Origin: Lepeophtheirus salmonis
Lineage: Eukaryota > Arthropoda > Copepoda > Siphonostomatoida > Caligidae
Length of the DNA stretch: 64,000 nt
Direction: 5' to 3'
Assembly: GCF_016086655.4 (NCBI RefSeq)
Contig: NC_052141.2
Span: 4,278,001 to 4,342,000 of the forward strand
In this document: positions 44,734 to 57,041 of the stretch, piece after piece
How positions within the stretch are numbered: the stretch's first letter is position 1
How the letters are laid out: every line of letters begins with the position of its first letter
Program-made: the position numbers and the translations under genes
The notes under the pieces: model-generated
What the model was told of the DNA's origin: nothing
Databases searched by the model: none
What the model saw: only the letters and a program-made list of their open reading frames with translations

Positions 44734-46154
44734 ATTTACTATTATCTATATTGCTGGCTATATTTTAAAATAAATTAAGACGTATCAGTCTGTTTGTTCG
44801 TCTTAGTTTTGTTATTTGGAACACTTGTGATATTGGCCCATATAAAAAACTCCTTGATCTAAAAGAGTATACTAACCATTCTTTATACCATAGTATCAAG
44901 TAAGCCTTCAAAAATATATTCATGAGAGCCGATAAGCAATTTTGCAACCTTATTAAAACTCAAAATCCAATGATTGAAGAAATATAGACAATATCCTGCA
45001 AAATGAATTCAAAAAGAAGCAACAAATAGCGATTGTCATAATATTAAGACAAAAATTATTCGAAAATATTGCCAAGTTCGTTTTAAGATGCACGCAAAAC
45101 TTTCTTTAAAGAGACGAACAGAGAAAGGGGACTAGGAAAAGTGAAAGTATACATACAAAATTGAGCAACAAATGTCTTGATAATTGGTTCCATTTAATTA
45201 TTATTCATTATTTAAATGTAGCATTTCCTAATAATATTATTTAAGTTGATAGAGTAAAGTTCACTTAAGTATTTAAAATTTAAGAAAAGTAAATTCGGTT
45301 CTTTTTGAACTTTATATTTATTTAAAAAAATTAAATTTTTAACTGAATTATTTAATAAAGATAGTAACTATTGTATAAAAAATAACCATTTCAAGTCATG
45401 AATCATGAGAGAATATCAACTATATATATATCAGTCGGTGCAATAGCTGTAGATGAAGACTTTATTTCTTTCCCTCTTATTTTTGTTGTTGTCGTCGATT
45501 TTTTATCACTCCACTCTTTCCCTTGATTCCTTTAGTTATGACGTCATATCATTATTTTTTTTCTCAGTTGCTATTGTGATTCTTTCATTATTGAGGAGAG
45601 AACAACCATCTGTTGAGTAACTACGTGTGAGTATGTGCATGAAAAACGATGAGTAACTCTGAGGATTTCCTGGGTAATTAGATCCCATATTTTTTAATAG
45701 TGAATTGCCGCAAGCTGAATTTTACTCCATGAGTATTTTCGAGTTTCTAAGTAAAATACTCGAGGGATTACGAGCTTTACTCGTTACTCGGTTGAATATT
45801 CGTTACTTACCTCAACCCTCGATACTCACTTATTGATCCCTGAAAAAGGAGTCTGTCCAAACAATCATATTTTCTAATGAATTATTGAAATTTGTCATTT
45901 AAAAATTTGTGTATTTCTCTAAAGGACTCTGTATTTGTAAATGAATATATTGTAAATGCACATACTAAAGGATCTTATTGAATCGTCGTCATAAGCGTAA
46001 TTTAACAGTTTATATAGTCAATAAATCAATATGTTACTATTGTCTGGTTATAACTTGTCACTAATATGTTTTAGTGACACGGATGCTTATTAATTTGAAT
46101 GGATATTAATGATAATATATAGAAAAATAAAAGTTTTTAGACGGCTAAGTAATT
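44734..46154. other. intergenic, no gene supported
   Basis: About 45590-45680 shares blocks with 21260-21350. About 45715-45830 is rich in short ACTCG/CGAGT words that can pair with each other. A TGACGTCA octamer occurs at 45539. Otherwise AT-rich. Confidence 0.4.
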
Positions 46155-46560
46155 CTACGTGTCAGGAGGATTCGCCTGGAACATTTTGCCTTTTACGCAT
46201 TCGCCTTGTGTCCCTTCGCCTTGATACGTTTTCGCCGTGGTTCCTTCCCGATACTTTGAAACCTGCGTATTATTTATATATAATTAATTAAATTTTGAAG
46301 AAATGGTAATTGTCTAGCTTGTTTACATTTTTATTTCTAATTTCTTAAAGCTGTAATACAACGGTAAAAATTCATAACAAATATATAATTAAGAGGAGGC
46401 AGTATTCACTCTATTATTATCCAAGGGGAAAAAGTATCACGGCGAAAGCGTCAAAAGACAAAGCAATACACGGCGAAAACTCCTCAAGGCGAAAGCGTCA
46501 AAAGGCGAATCCCCACATGGCAAAAACGTAAAAGACCAAAATGTTCAATGCAAAACCTCC
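46155..46560. repeat. inverted pair of TTCGCC minisatellite arms
   Basis: The left arm (about 46155-46250) has TTCGCC words every 17-22 bp (GATTCGCCTGGAACATTTTG, CATTCGCCTTGTGTC, TTTTCGCCGTGG). The right arm (about 46430-46560) carries the complement GGCGAA at similar spacing (CACGGCGAAAGCGTCAAAAG, AAGGCGAATCCCCA). Read in reverse, it follows the left arm's order. A spacer of about 180 bp of unique AT-rich DNA separates them. Confidence 0.7.
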
Positions 46561-46997
46561 TAGAACCGTAATGGCAAGCAGTGTCTAGTACTCCCGCTAG
46601 TCTGAAAAAAATCAAACAAAGATTTTGAATACACATTGCAGAAACGTCAACACATCTATACCATGGGAAAACATAAATTCTAAATTTTGTAAAGAAAGGA
46701 TGTAAGTCTAGGAAGATTTACATGATATAATGCGCTCGAAAAAGAAAAAAAAGAATGAAATGTTTTGATAAGTAACGAGGTTTTTATGGGTTATGAGGTT
46801 TTGATGAGCCGAGTTTTTTATTTTATAAAACTCGAGTACAAACTTACAAGTTTTGCTCGTGGCACATCACTATTTTTTAAGCAAAGTCAAACTAACTCTG
46901 TGTAATGCCGGGTACTACCCTTAGTAAATACATGTGTTGTTTAAAAAACGAAATAATTTAAATGTGGCTCCTAAATGATTCTACAGATAAATCTTAA
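46561..46997. other. intergenic, repeat-derived
   Basis: 46790-46930 has CGAGTTTT/AAAACTCG words and a TAATGCCGGGTACTACCCTT block also seen near 21390. No gene. Confidence 0.35.
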
Positions 46998-47712
46998 TAT
47001 TTCATAGACATCTTTGAGGTCAATTATAAGCTTATTATTCAAATTGCTGGGATTAGTTAAGATACCCAAGCCTTTTAGATATAGTTTATAAGCTTTATTT
47101 GATTTAGGAGACTTTTATTGACATCGCTGTGATCCCTTTCATTTAAAATCTATCAATTTCTTACTCCTTTACTCGAACTTTTCACTACTTTACTTTAAGT
47201 ACAATTTGCGACACACCCAAAGGTTAATAATAATTATTTATTCATAGAAATTGACGAATATTTGTTGAAGAATACATATGTAATCTATACTTACCTTTGA
47301 TAAAAGTAATTCTAGCTTGGTTTTGTGCTGATAGACCTCAAATGTCCTATATATACTTTTACATCATAACACATACATATACACCAACATTTCATAATTT
47401 TTTTTGCATCAATTATAGGCTTATTATTCAAACTCCTGGGATGAGTTAATATAACCAAGACTTTTACTTAGAGTTTAGAACCTTTATTTGATTTAAGAGA
47501 CTCATATTGAAGCCAATATGGCTCTTTTTAAATAAAACATATCTTTTTATTATTAATTTTATTTTGACGATCAATTTTGACTACTTCAAGGGCAATTTAC
47601 GGCGCACTCCAAGGGTTAATATGAACGATTGATTTACAAAGTTGACGAATATTCATGAAAAAATAATTCCAGCTTGTTTTTGTGTTGATGGGACACATAT
47701 GTATAATATATA
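46998..47712 (+). repeat. tandem pair of a dispersed repeat (about 410-bp period)
   Basis: Unit 1 is about 46998-47345 and unit 2 about 47408-47712. Both have CAATTATA(A/G)GCTTATTATTCAAA, TGGGAT(T/G)AGTTAA, GATTTA(G/A)GAGAC, GGGTTAATA, GTTGACGAATATT-like and AATTC(T/C)AGCTTG blocks in the same order. Single copies lie at 215-560 and 12970-13130. Confidence 0.65.
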
Positions 47713-48353
47713 TATAATCAACATCAACAACGAAAATACACAAGTTTATCTTTAAAAACTTATAGCTCTTAAATTACGTGACAGTATTACCAAAAAGGAG
47801 TTTGCCATGAACTTAATCTCCCCTTAAAGCCTCTATATTCTCCACAAGTAATATTATAATAATCAACGACTATGTTTTGTTGTGTACTTATTATGTGTAC
47901 ACATACAGCCACCAGAAGAGTGACAATAGCCTTAAATTACACATTTCTAAAGTCTTGTAAAAAATATATTAAAGGCAAAAACTTTATGCTCGACAGAAAT
48001 GTTTAATGTGATACATGTTATTATGGTTGGGCATTTCGTGGCGCGCGAGGAGGAGGCGGGAGCGAAACTTATGGTACTCCTAGTTTAAGACCCTTGTTAA
48101 CATCCGTTTCCTATTCTTAGATTTCTTACCCTAGTTTGCCAGAAACTTTGGCAGGCCCGGGTGACCTCTTCGGATCCAGCTTGTCACTGTACTGATTCTG
48201 GGCTTGCACTTTAAATTTACATTCTCTGGATAAATGGAGTGGCCCTATGAAGAAATAACACATATGGACAAAGCATAGCATCTGCTCACAAGCCCAAAAT
48301 AAGTACAGCATTTTTTGCTCACAAAATGTACTCACATTTGGAGCCCGATTATA
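47713..48353. other. intergenic left of the mariner copy
   Basis: A 69-codon minus-strand frame at 48126-48335 (FVHMCYFFIGPLHLS..) lies in less AT-rich sequence but has no recognised domain and is not called as a gene. Confidence 0.35.
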
Positions 48354-49687
48354 CAGGGAGCGGGGATCAAATTGTCGCCTACTTTAAACCTTGATAACTT
48401 GAAGACGACATTATCAGATAAAAAACCGATTACCAAATAGGAAAGCTATTCTCGTCAGCTGATGATACGTAGTTCAGTTAGCACCATGCCATCATCATAT
48501 GAGGAGATAAAGGCTATAAGTGGAACGAGGAGCTTTCGAGGTCCACCGTAGTCATGGCATTGGTTAATAATGGAGGTGAAATCTCCAATTCAACGATTGC
48601 TTCAACCTTAGGAGTGAATTTACGGACTGTTCAGCGTATCCGTAAGAAGCTAGAGGACACCTGGGATGTTGATGCCACCATAAAGAGGGCCCCCAAGGAG
48701 GAGGGCGCCGACAAGAAGGTCAGGGACACCGCCTTTGTCGACAAGGCGAAGAAGATGGTTGAGGATGACCCTACCAGGTCCATGAAGGCCATGGCAAGGG
48801 ATCTGGGCTGATATTAGAAAACAATAAGGGACTGTGTATCTGAGGATTTAAGTTGCAGGAGCTACAAGATGCAGGTGGGCCAGATCTTGACCCAGAAGGC
48901 AAAGGACAACAGGCTGATGAAGTCAACAAAATTGCTCAACAAGCTCAAGCACCCAAAGCAGCCCGGGATGCTGTGGTTTTTCTCTGATGAAAAGAATTTC
49001 TGTCAAGATCAGAAGGTCAACAAGCAGAACAACAGATGGATAGCCAACTGCACCAGCCATGTGAGGAAGGTAATGAAGACCAAGTTCCCTGCAACGGTCA
49101 TGGTGTTTGGGGTGGTCAGCAGTGAAGGTCATGTTATGCCTCTCCACATGTTTGAAACGGGTCTAAAGGTCAATACAGAGGTGTACCTGGATGTTATGGA
49201 GAAGATGGTTCTGTCCTGGATCCAAGGGGTAGCCGGAGACAGGCTCTGGGTGTGGCAACAGGACACAGCACCCTGCCTTGTGTCCAAAATCTCCATGCAG
49301 TGGTTAACTGAGAACTGTTATGACGTCGTAACCAAGGATTTGTGGCCTCCTAACTCTCCCGACCTTAATCCTTTGGACTATTTTGTCTGGGGCTATGTCG
49401 AGAGACATAAAAACAGACATCCCCATAGCACCAAGGCCAGCCTGATGGACTCCATCAAGGAGTTATTCGGCAACATGGACAATGAGATGGTTAGAAGAGC
49501 CTGCGGCCAGTTCAGAGGCCGTATTGAGGCTTTTATTGATGCCAACGGTGATTATATCGAATGAATGGCTACTCTATACCTATATGCTCGTCATAGTTTT
49601 AATTTTCAATAAAAAAGTTAAAAAATGTATATTTTGTGTTGTTTTTTGTAGAAAAATATTTTGGCGACAATTTGATCCCCCTCCCTG
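48354..49687 (+). mobile_element. mariner-type transposon, family B (copy 2, complete ends, broken gene)
   Basis: 1334 bp between TA dinucleotides. Terminal inverted repeats CAGGGAG(C)GGGGATCAAA continuing TTGTCGCC differ by one inserted base over 25. The transposase has an N-terminal HTH part (EISNSTIASTLGVNLRTVQR), broken by a 2-bp loss near 48511 and a stop near 48811. An intact 231-codon frame at 48869-49564 then carries FFSDEKNFCQD, VWQQDTAPCL and WPPNSPDLNPLDYFVWG, ending IEAFIDANGDYIE. The second and third Asp are 37 residues apart (DD37D). Two lesions make it inactive, but it looks fairly young. Confidence 0.85.
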
Positions 49688-49689
49688 TA

Positions 49690-49975
49690 TGTTATGCAGA
49701 CAGCCTAGACCTGAACACATGCAATTTCTATCTCTAGAGGATAGTCGAGCATGGTGCCTGCCCCAAGTATCATTCGTCCGTGGATGCCCTGAAGAAGTGC
49801 ATTACCAGTACAATGGCAAAGCTGGATTTCAACGAGGTCGCCCTGCACTGCTCCCGGTGTCATGTGGTCGAGATTATCAAGAGAGGTGGATGGTCTTACA
49901 AGGTACAAAAGAGTTTAAATTAATGCTCTATTTTTGGTGGAACACACTCAAACAGATATCCAACACTTGACTTAG
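49690..49975 (+). pseudogene. C-terminal fragment of another mariner transposase
   Basis: Immediately right of the family B element. Reads DSLDLNTCNFYL, VEHGACPKYHSSVDALKKC, MAKLDFNEVALHCSRCHVV and EIIKRGGWSY, the usual end of a mariner transposase after the third Asp, with a stop in place of the Trp. Its left part may have been displaced by the insertion. Confidence 0.5.
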
Positions 49976-50034
49976 GAAAGCAGGCAGAATAATTAAAATG
50001 TCAAGAAGTATTAATGACGGTATTGACATAGAAA

Positions 50035-50345
50035 CAAGCTTCAACAAGATGCAGCACCGGGATACACTGCAAAGGTTACACATTCCTTTTTGCAAACCAA
50101 CGTTCCATTCTGCCTGAAAACAATGTGGCCACTATACTAGCCAGATGCCAACCCATTTGACATTTCCTTTGGGCTGCATAGCAGGCCACAGCCTGCTAGA
50201 CAAAGGCACCGAATCTCGAAGCTCTGAGCTTCCGGTGAGGGATCAAGGCAATTACATTGTAGATGGAAGTTACATTAAAGATTAGATATGGCAACACGTG
50301 TGCCAACATCTGCACAACGTTTAATTAATGTAACTTTCTTAGTTT
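50035..50345 (+). pseudogene. C-terminal fragment of a third mariner transposase
   Basis: Reads QDAAPGYTAKVTHSFLQTNV, KTMWPLY, stop, PDANPFDISFGLHSR: the second and third Asp blocks. An internal stop and later frameshifts show decay. Different lineage from families A and B. Confidence 0.55.
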
Positions 50346-52189
50346 CCGAAATTAAAGATCTTAAAATTCCAGATTCAAAATGTCTATTTTTCTATTACGC
50401 ACCCAGTATATAATTTTATCATGTATTTTTAAAACAATTTAAACAAAAGATAGGCGGGAATTATACTCCTGGAATGCATGATTATACTTATGGATGGTAT
50501 CTATGTAGAGCCCGAGGAAAAGGCTGGAGCGGTACCTTAAGTAATGCAAAAGTAATCGGTTAGTACCAGCTGCCTGTTATATAGTGTGTGTGTCTTTTTT
50601 TTATGGGGGGGGGTTGTAGTGAATTATTGTTAAAAAAGGAGAACCTTCAATATTTAAAATAGCGTTAGTGTAGGGAACATATTGTAAAATCTGATTTAAA
50701 CATAAAAACTATTATTTATTTGCAAAAAATTAACAAAAGTAGGTGGGAATGCATCATTCAGAGCTAGATGTTAACACAACTACGATCTATTGAATAATGA
50801 ACAAAAAAGAACGATCGCACCAACAGTTGGAATATGGGGTCTATGCAATACGTATCCCATAAACCCTCGCAATAGTTAAGGCCGTTCCCGTATGGTGCTG
50901 ATTTGAGTTAATAAAAACATGAGGAGTTGAGCCTGGACTCGAGTACTACAGCTCTGCTTATGAACTCAGAGAGTCAGGACTCGTACTTGGCAAAAGTTGG
51001 ATTCGGGTACAACTTGGATTTTTAGGATCTAGGTTCTCACTATGAATCCTTCTTTTTTGATATCTTGAGGATTTACAAGCTGGATCATGCACAAATAAAC
51101 ATATTTTGTTGTCTCCTTTGGTAGCACGACTTACTACTTTAAAGGTAGATATAGGATTTTTGTAGAGAAAAACACAGTTTACAGATTAGAAAAGGAAAAA
51201 AAACACGTTTGGTCTTTTTATAATTCTTAAATGGATTGTCGTGGCGTTAACTTCACCCTCTGATGTAAGAAATCCCTCCTATGTTAGTTTTTTTTTTAAA
51301 CTCCACAATAAATAAATTTAAATTTAACTACGAGTATAATATTTTATCTGGACTAATCTCTCTATATGAAATAGAGTTTGTGCCTGTGTTTGTGTGTACC
51401 TTATGTGTGCCCACACTGTTTGGCCTAGGAGGGTGAAAATTTGCTCTTTTCAACCTAGTGAGGCTAAGACGGGATTCCAATTTTTAGGGGTCATATTCTA
51501 TACTCAAAACACAAGAAATAATTTAGGAATTTTCATAACATAAGCTGCTTATGTTGCGTTGAATATCGATGACGATAATATTCAATTAAAAAAAATTTTT
51601 AACTCTTCATTTGTTTTTAAACAATAATATTTACTAATACGATTAAGACACGTTTATAGATGCTTCATATTCAAAATCATTGATTAATTGATAGATATAT
51701 TACCGATTCAATTTTGCCATCACGAAATAATATTGTTATATATTGTCACGGAACCTAACCAGCTTATTTTATGAAAATTACTAAATTATTAGTAAGACAA
51801 AATTGACCAAAAATCAATCAAAATCGACCTAATTTAAATACATTTTTAATAAATCAATTTGTAGGGTCTATTCTAAAACTTCAGCCACGATATAAAGAAC
51901 TTGAAGGAAAAATAAATAAAATATTCACTTCTAAGTAAGGTCCTTCATTTTACTCGATTTTTTAGTAGTTATATACAATTTTTATTAAATGATAAATCAC
52001 AAAATTATTCATTTTTCAAATACTGAATTTTTGTATCAATTTGTTATTAATTTTTATTCTCATTTATATAGGTCTTTCATGTCAAGATATGGTACTAAAT
52101 CGTAGCTATACTATTGGTGGAAATCTTGGGCGACAACTTCCTAGATTCTAGAACAAAAACGACAAAAACATAGGGCCAAAGCAGAAAAG
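50346..52189. other. intergenic, no gene supported
   Basis: About 51365-51540 is the partner of the repeat at 10535-10720. The remaining sequence is AT-rich and I see nothing in it. Confidence 0.4.
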
Positions 52190-52265
52190 AAAAGAAACAC
52201 AGTGAGGTCATGGAGTGGCCCGGCCAGTCTCCGGAACTCAATCCCATAGAAAAGGTTTGTCAGTG
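52190..52265 (+). pseudogene. Tc1-type transposase scrap
   Basis: Reads EVMEWPGQSPELNPIEKVC. WP.QSP(D/E)LNPIE is the block containing the second and third catalytic acids of Tc1 transposases. Only this block survives before a T-run. Confidence 0.5.
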
Positions 52266-52269
52266 GGCA

Positions 52270-52545
52270 AACTTTTTTTTTTTTTTTTTTTGGGGGCGGG
52301 AAGTTCCAACAACGAATGCCACTTTAAAAAAATCCTTAAACCATTATTTTTCTTTAGAAAAAAGTCCTAAAAAATTTTTTTTAGTACCTTTATGAATGAA
52401 AATCGAATTTGTTTTTCTTAATGACCTTTTTTAGAAAAAAGATCCTTAAATTGATTTTTTTTCTGCATAGAAGTGATTTTCCATTTTAAAGGGGTCTACA
52501 TCCCCTCCACCCCCCCCACCCCCCTGCAGACTCCCTGAGACAAGG
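52270..52545 (+). mobile_element. AT-rich non-autonomous element (copy 7, partial)
   Basis: A T-rich core followed by GGGGTCTACATCCCCTCC, a C-run and CCCCCTGCAGACTCCCTG, a variant of the family right end. It abuts or interrupts the Tc1 scrap. Confidence 0.45.
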
Positions 52546-53585
52546 GATCAAATACTTATTTCCTTTACTGTTTATATATTTTAATAATTTGTAATTAAAA
52601 TTATATAGGTCTTAATAATTAATTAATTATGTGAATTATGCTTTATTTCCTTTCAGACACTCAAAAACCACTATTGAAACAAGTATAGTACTGCCATGGT
52701 TAATAAAAATACAAGGTTAGACGATCATGTTATCGGGCTTGCTATAATTTTCAATTTGAGGTACCGACTGTTAGGCGAGACAGACATATTTTTACGTCAT
52801 AGAGTATAACAGCGATACTCTAACAGCAATAGACAAGGAAGATGTTATATAACTACTCTTGGTAAGAGTTATACTCTATATCATCACTATTAAAAAGTGT
52901 GGTGGAAGTTAAACATCAGTCAGAAAAGCGTTATGGAAAACCTTGTATATATATTAATCTTGTTTACTACCTGTATTTATTTTGCTCTTGTCAAGCACCT
53001 CCAATATGTGCATCATATATATATTACGTTCATTAAAAACGTAGAGGGTACCACTACAAAAAAATCCATAGTCGATTTAAGTAGCTCTACCATCTGATTC
53101 TTTTTTAAACTAGTTCTTCAGTAAATATTTTATCATATAGTCACTCATTGTTTATATTTTTCGACTTCCCAGTATCTGTGGTTGATCAGAGGAGTATTAG
53201 AATATATCTGAGGTAAACTATGGTTTTTATTGATTAATTGGGCAAATTTTATCATACTATACTGAGTTGCAATAGTCTTAATGTCAACTGCAACATAAGT
53301 TATTTAGTATTCATAAGTATGTGCTCTTATTTTTGTTATAACGATGTTTTGAAATTGAATGGACCATCTAGTGTTCAAATAAATCAAACAAAGAAATAAT
53401 CATGAAAATTGTAACAATTGCGGGTGATAAAAGGTTTTAATTTTTTGCCAAGAAAAATTGCAATTACTCCGTCTATACCCAAACAGGTTAGGTAATTTTT
53501 GCATCATTGCATTTTTCATCTAAAATTTCCTAATAGTTATTTTATAAAAAAATACCATAATATGATTTTTTGTTAACATAATTGC
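52546..53585. other. intergenic, nothing seen
   Basis: AT-rich. A 66-codon frame at 52897-53097 has one hydrophobic run but no other support. Confidence 0.35.
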
Positions 53586-53936
53586 ATAAGCAAATTGTAC
53601 AAAATCTTCGTCTTAAAATACATTTTAAATTACAGCATTGATCATTCTAATTACCAACTATTAATTGATAACGTCATTTCATTTTTAATCTATTCAAATT
53701 ATATGGTTATTATGTAATATTGACTCATATAACTGTGGGCTTTGGAACTTTATAATATGTGACAGAATACTATGTTTTCGTAATTTGTATTTAAATAGTC
53801 AAAAATTACATCATTAATATAGATAGATTATCCATGGAATAGTCAGTTATTGAATCATTCTACTCCCGAGTGCTGTAAATCCTTCATTTAAAATTATTCA
53901 TCTCATTTTTAGTTGCAACTTGTACAATTTGCTTAT
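53586..53936 (+). mobile_element. short TIR element with perfect 17-bp ends (TTGTACAATTTG family)
   Basis: The left end ATAAGCAAATTGTACAA (53586-53602) and the right end TTGTACAATTTGCTTAT (53920-53936) are exact reverse complements. The 351-bp element has no reading frame. Internal blocks are shared with 13460-13816 (inverted) and 36640-36990. A further TACAAGTTACAATTTGTACA lies just outside the right end. Confidence 0.75.
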
Positions 53937-55914
53937 ACAAGTTACAATTTGTACACAATTTATTATATATATATACGGGGTACAATTAATTGTTTAAACT
54001 TCTTTAATGAGTACAAAATCTTGGCAAAGTCATAGTTTGTAGGAAAGGCACTCCATTAAGTATGAAAGTGTCAATGATATTTCAAAGTATGTAGAATAAA
54101 ATGGTAAACTATTAAATAAAATCGATATGATTATTTAATTGTTTATATTTGAAGTTTTCATTCCTTTATTTTATATAATTCTCGATTAATACTTAATTAT
54201 TGATTCCTGTTTAAATGTTTGTATGATATATCAAATTTTATTATATAATATTTCAAACTTGTTTTGATTTCGCTACACTCAAATTGTTTCTAATTTAGAA
54301 AACTTTTATCATAATATTATTTGGAGAAAGTAACTCAATTACTATTTACTAATGTAGGGAAGGCCGGGAACAGTTGAAACACTGGTATTACTATTCGAAT
54401 TATACATGTCATATATTATTAACACATCGTATTTTGTATATTTGTACTGAAAGAGAGAAGAATAATTAAAGGAACATATGACAACTATTTTTTCTGTAAT
54501 TGTCATTTGAATTATAGGTTCCCGATCCACCCTATCGGGCTCAAATCATGGAATTTAATTGAAGCTCAGGTTAGCACCTGTTTAGCTGAATCAAATTTGA
54601 AAAAATGGGTGGCTTGTAAGATTTTCGCAAAACAAAAACAAATTATAAACCTTGTGACATCGTAAAATGATGTTTCGTACCTTCGCTTTAAGCCATTTTG
54701 TATTAATTTATATAAATTAATAAGGTTTATAAGTCATTATTTTTCACTTTTGGTTGAAATTTATTTTCCCTTTGAACTATTAAGCAAAATATATAATTCA
54801 AGAAATAACTTCAGTACTCTTCCATTAATTATAGGGTTTTAAAAATTTAGGATTTAGAAAGAAAGATGAGGAGCTAAAAACATAGATTTTGGTGCATAAC
54901 ATAGGAATTTCAATAATGAAGAAAACAGAGCTTTAAAATGCTTTGTTTCTTATTAATTCCAAGTTTCATCTAGAATCATTGATCGGCGCCAACAGAGCAA
55001 TACTCGACTTGTCCATTTTCACAAAAATAGTCTCATTAACTCACTCAAACAACTGTTACATAACAAATACGAGTCCAAAATGGCTGAAACTTTGGTGAGG
55101 TACTATCAACAGATGCTAGATATATGGCATTAGCTTTTATTTACAAGTTCTGCCATCTTCACGTTGATGTCGAAAATGATGGTTCAGACCACTCTTGTAT
55201 GTCATGTATAAAAGGATTACGCTTAACAAACCTTCCAATTTTGCGACAAATCTTCCATGTCATCTTTAATAAAGCTTATAATAAGGTCTAATTTAATTCT
55301 AAATCATTAGCAAATTAGCAGTTTGTGAGCTGCCCTGCCATCTGTATCCTGAAATATTTGGAATCCATGCAATTAAATGGGTTCACGAATGGGGAAGAAA
55401 AATATGTTAAAGGTCTTGTTCTTTTTGGAATTTCAAAGAAGAAGAGTGGAACTTCTGAGGTAAGGAGGGCTCTGGACTTTGTAGTTCTTAGTCGTAAAGC
55501 TCTCATCGCCAGCCGACTAACTATCAGCCTATTCGGGAGGATGAGTTGAGAGGTATCACCTTGGCAGTTTCAGCCCCCTATGTCGCTCTCACAATGAAAA
55601 TTTATGAATGAGGATGTGAGTCATGGAATTTTCCATGAGAAGAAATCCAGTACCTTCCATCAACTTCATGGAATCATAAAAGCTATTTAAAAAGGGTGTT
55701 AAGAAATTTTAACAAATAATTATCATAATTGTTGATTTGCTAGTTTACTGTTATTTTTTAAAGATTGATTTTTAGAATATTAGTTGAAATTCTACTCCCT
55801 GGTGCATTCAGTATAAGATATAATGTTTATTTATGTACTTTTTCTGCAATTACTCCGATTTATATACATATGTTCTATATAATATGTATATAAACCAAAT
55901 AAAGAAAAAAATGA
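53937..55914. other. intergenic, no gene established
   Basis: A 74-codon plus-strand frame at 55325-55549 lies in less AT-rich DNA. It holds a good GTAAGG donor-like site after GTSE, but no acceptor, partner exon or family could be identified. The rest is AT-rich. Confidence 0.35.
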
Positions 55915-56095
55915 AATTTAATATTTCAATTTATTTCCCAAAAATTTCATAGTTTATTAAAATCGATAAATTTTTATAAAAATTTTTGTGAATAGCCGTG
56001 GATTTTGGAATTTTTGTTCGAAATTTTTTTATTTTTGGAAATATAATTTTAGAATTTTTTTTTCAAAAAGTTTCATTTTAATATATCTCTCCTAT
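55915..56095 (+). mobile_element. AT-rich element core fragment (copy 8)
   Basis: Contains TTTGTGAATAGCCGTGGATT and the usual A/T words of the family core, but neither GC-rich end. Confidence 0.35.
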
Positions 56096-56254
56096 GTCTC
56101 CTACTTCAGTCCTAAATAAAGATCGCCACAACACTAGTACTTACAATAAATAATTCTACATACGATTCATAATAATGGTCTCTATCTCATTTCCGTTCCT
56201 CAAATAAAGGATCTCCATGCTCTTATTTTCTTTTTATTACACAATACTATAATA

Positions 56255-57041
56255 CCGGGTGGTCCATTGAAATATCAACACTTACTAATTCAATAATTAA
56301 TAAAGGTTGAGTGATTGAAATTAATTCAAATTTAGATATATTAAAGCATAAACAATTACTTACAAAAAAGAACAAACCTGAGCTCTTTTGCTTTCGTACA
56401 AGTCGAGAAAAGGACACTTGAACGTGATGCACGAATTTCCATTCTCGCACTCAAGCAGTTGGGTGTATCCAGAACCACGTTCTACGTCGTCAGCAAGTCC
56501 GAAACGTTAGAGAAGAAGATAGGATCTGTCAAAAAGTGCACATTGTACCCGGAGGAGTTAAAGAAAACGGCCTAGATTATTCCTCTCAAGTCCATGTGCA
56601 TCCAAGCAAGATACCAGACTCTCCAGAGAACTATCAAATAAGTTGGTAGAAAAAACCTTGGGGGATGGGGGAGGGGTTGGAGAGGACACCAACGATGAAA
56701 AAAAACCATCTTCTCCGTTGCAAGACTCTTATGAGTTCTTTTAAACTCTTTTCTTGACACTTTTGACCCCTCTACAATCCTGATACAACCCCCTTGACAA
56801 CACTTTTTGGGTAAACTTCGAGGGGAAGACTTGCAGTATCACTACATCCACAGGTGATGCCAGGCCTTCCGCCACCTGGAAGCCATCATTGCCGCTAAGG
56901 GTGGTTACATTAGTGATTAAGAGATCTCAGACACACATCTTTTTCCAGTATTAATTTTGTTGAAATTCTATTGTTAATTAATAAATTATATTTTTTTGAA
57001 GTTTAAAATTCAAAGTGTTCAGATTTTAATGTACCACTCGG
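56255..57041 (+). mobile_element. internally deleted mariner-type element (copy 2, complete ends)
   Basis: 787 bp between TA dinucleotides. The left end CCGGGTGGTCCATTGAAAT and the right end, reversed, CCGAGTGGTACATTAAAAT continue to 24 matches in 29. The interior holds the start of a transposase (DARISILALKQLGVSRTTF-like after correction) and its end (EAIIAAKGGYISD). The catalytic middle is deleted or unreadable. The element at 31010 is a relative with the same deletion pattern, so this is probably an established non-autonomous subfamily. Confidence 0.7.

Noticed and set aside
48126..48335. 69-codon minus-strand frame left of the family B mariner
   Set aside because: No domain, no splice context; probably repeat-derived.
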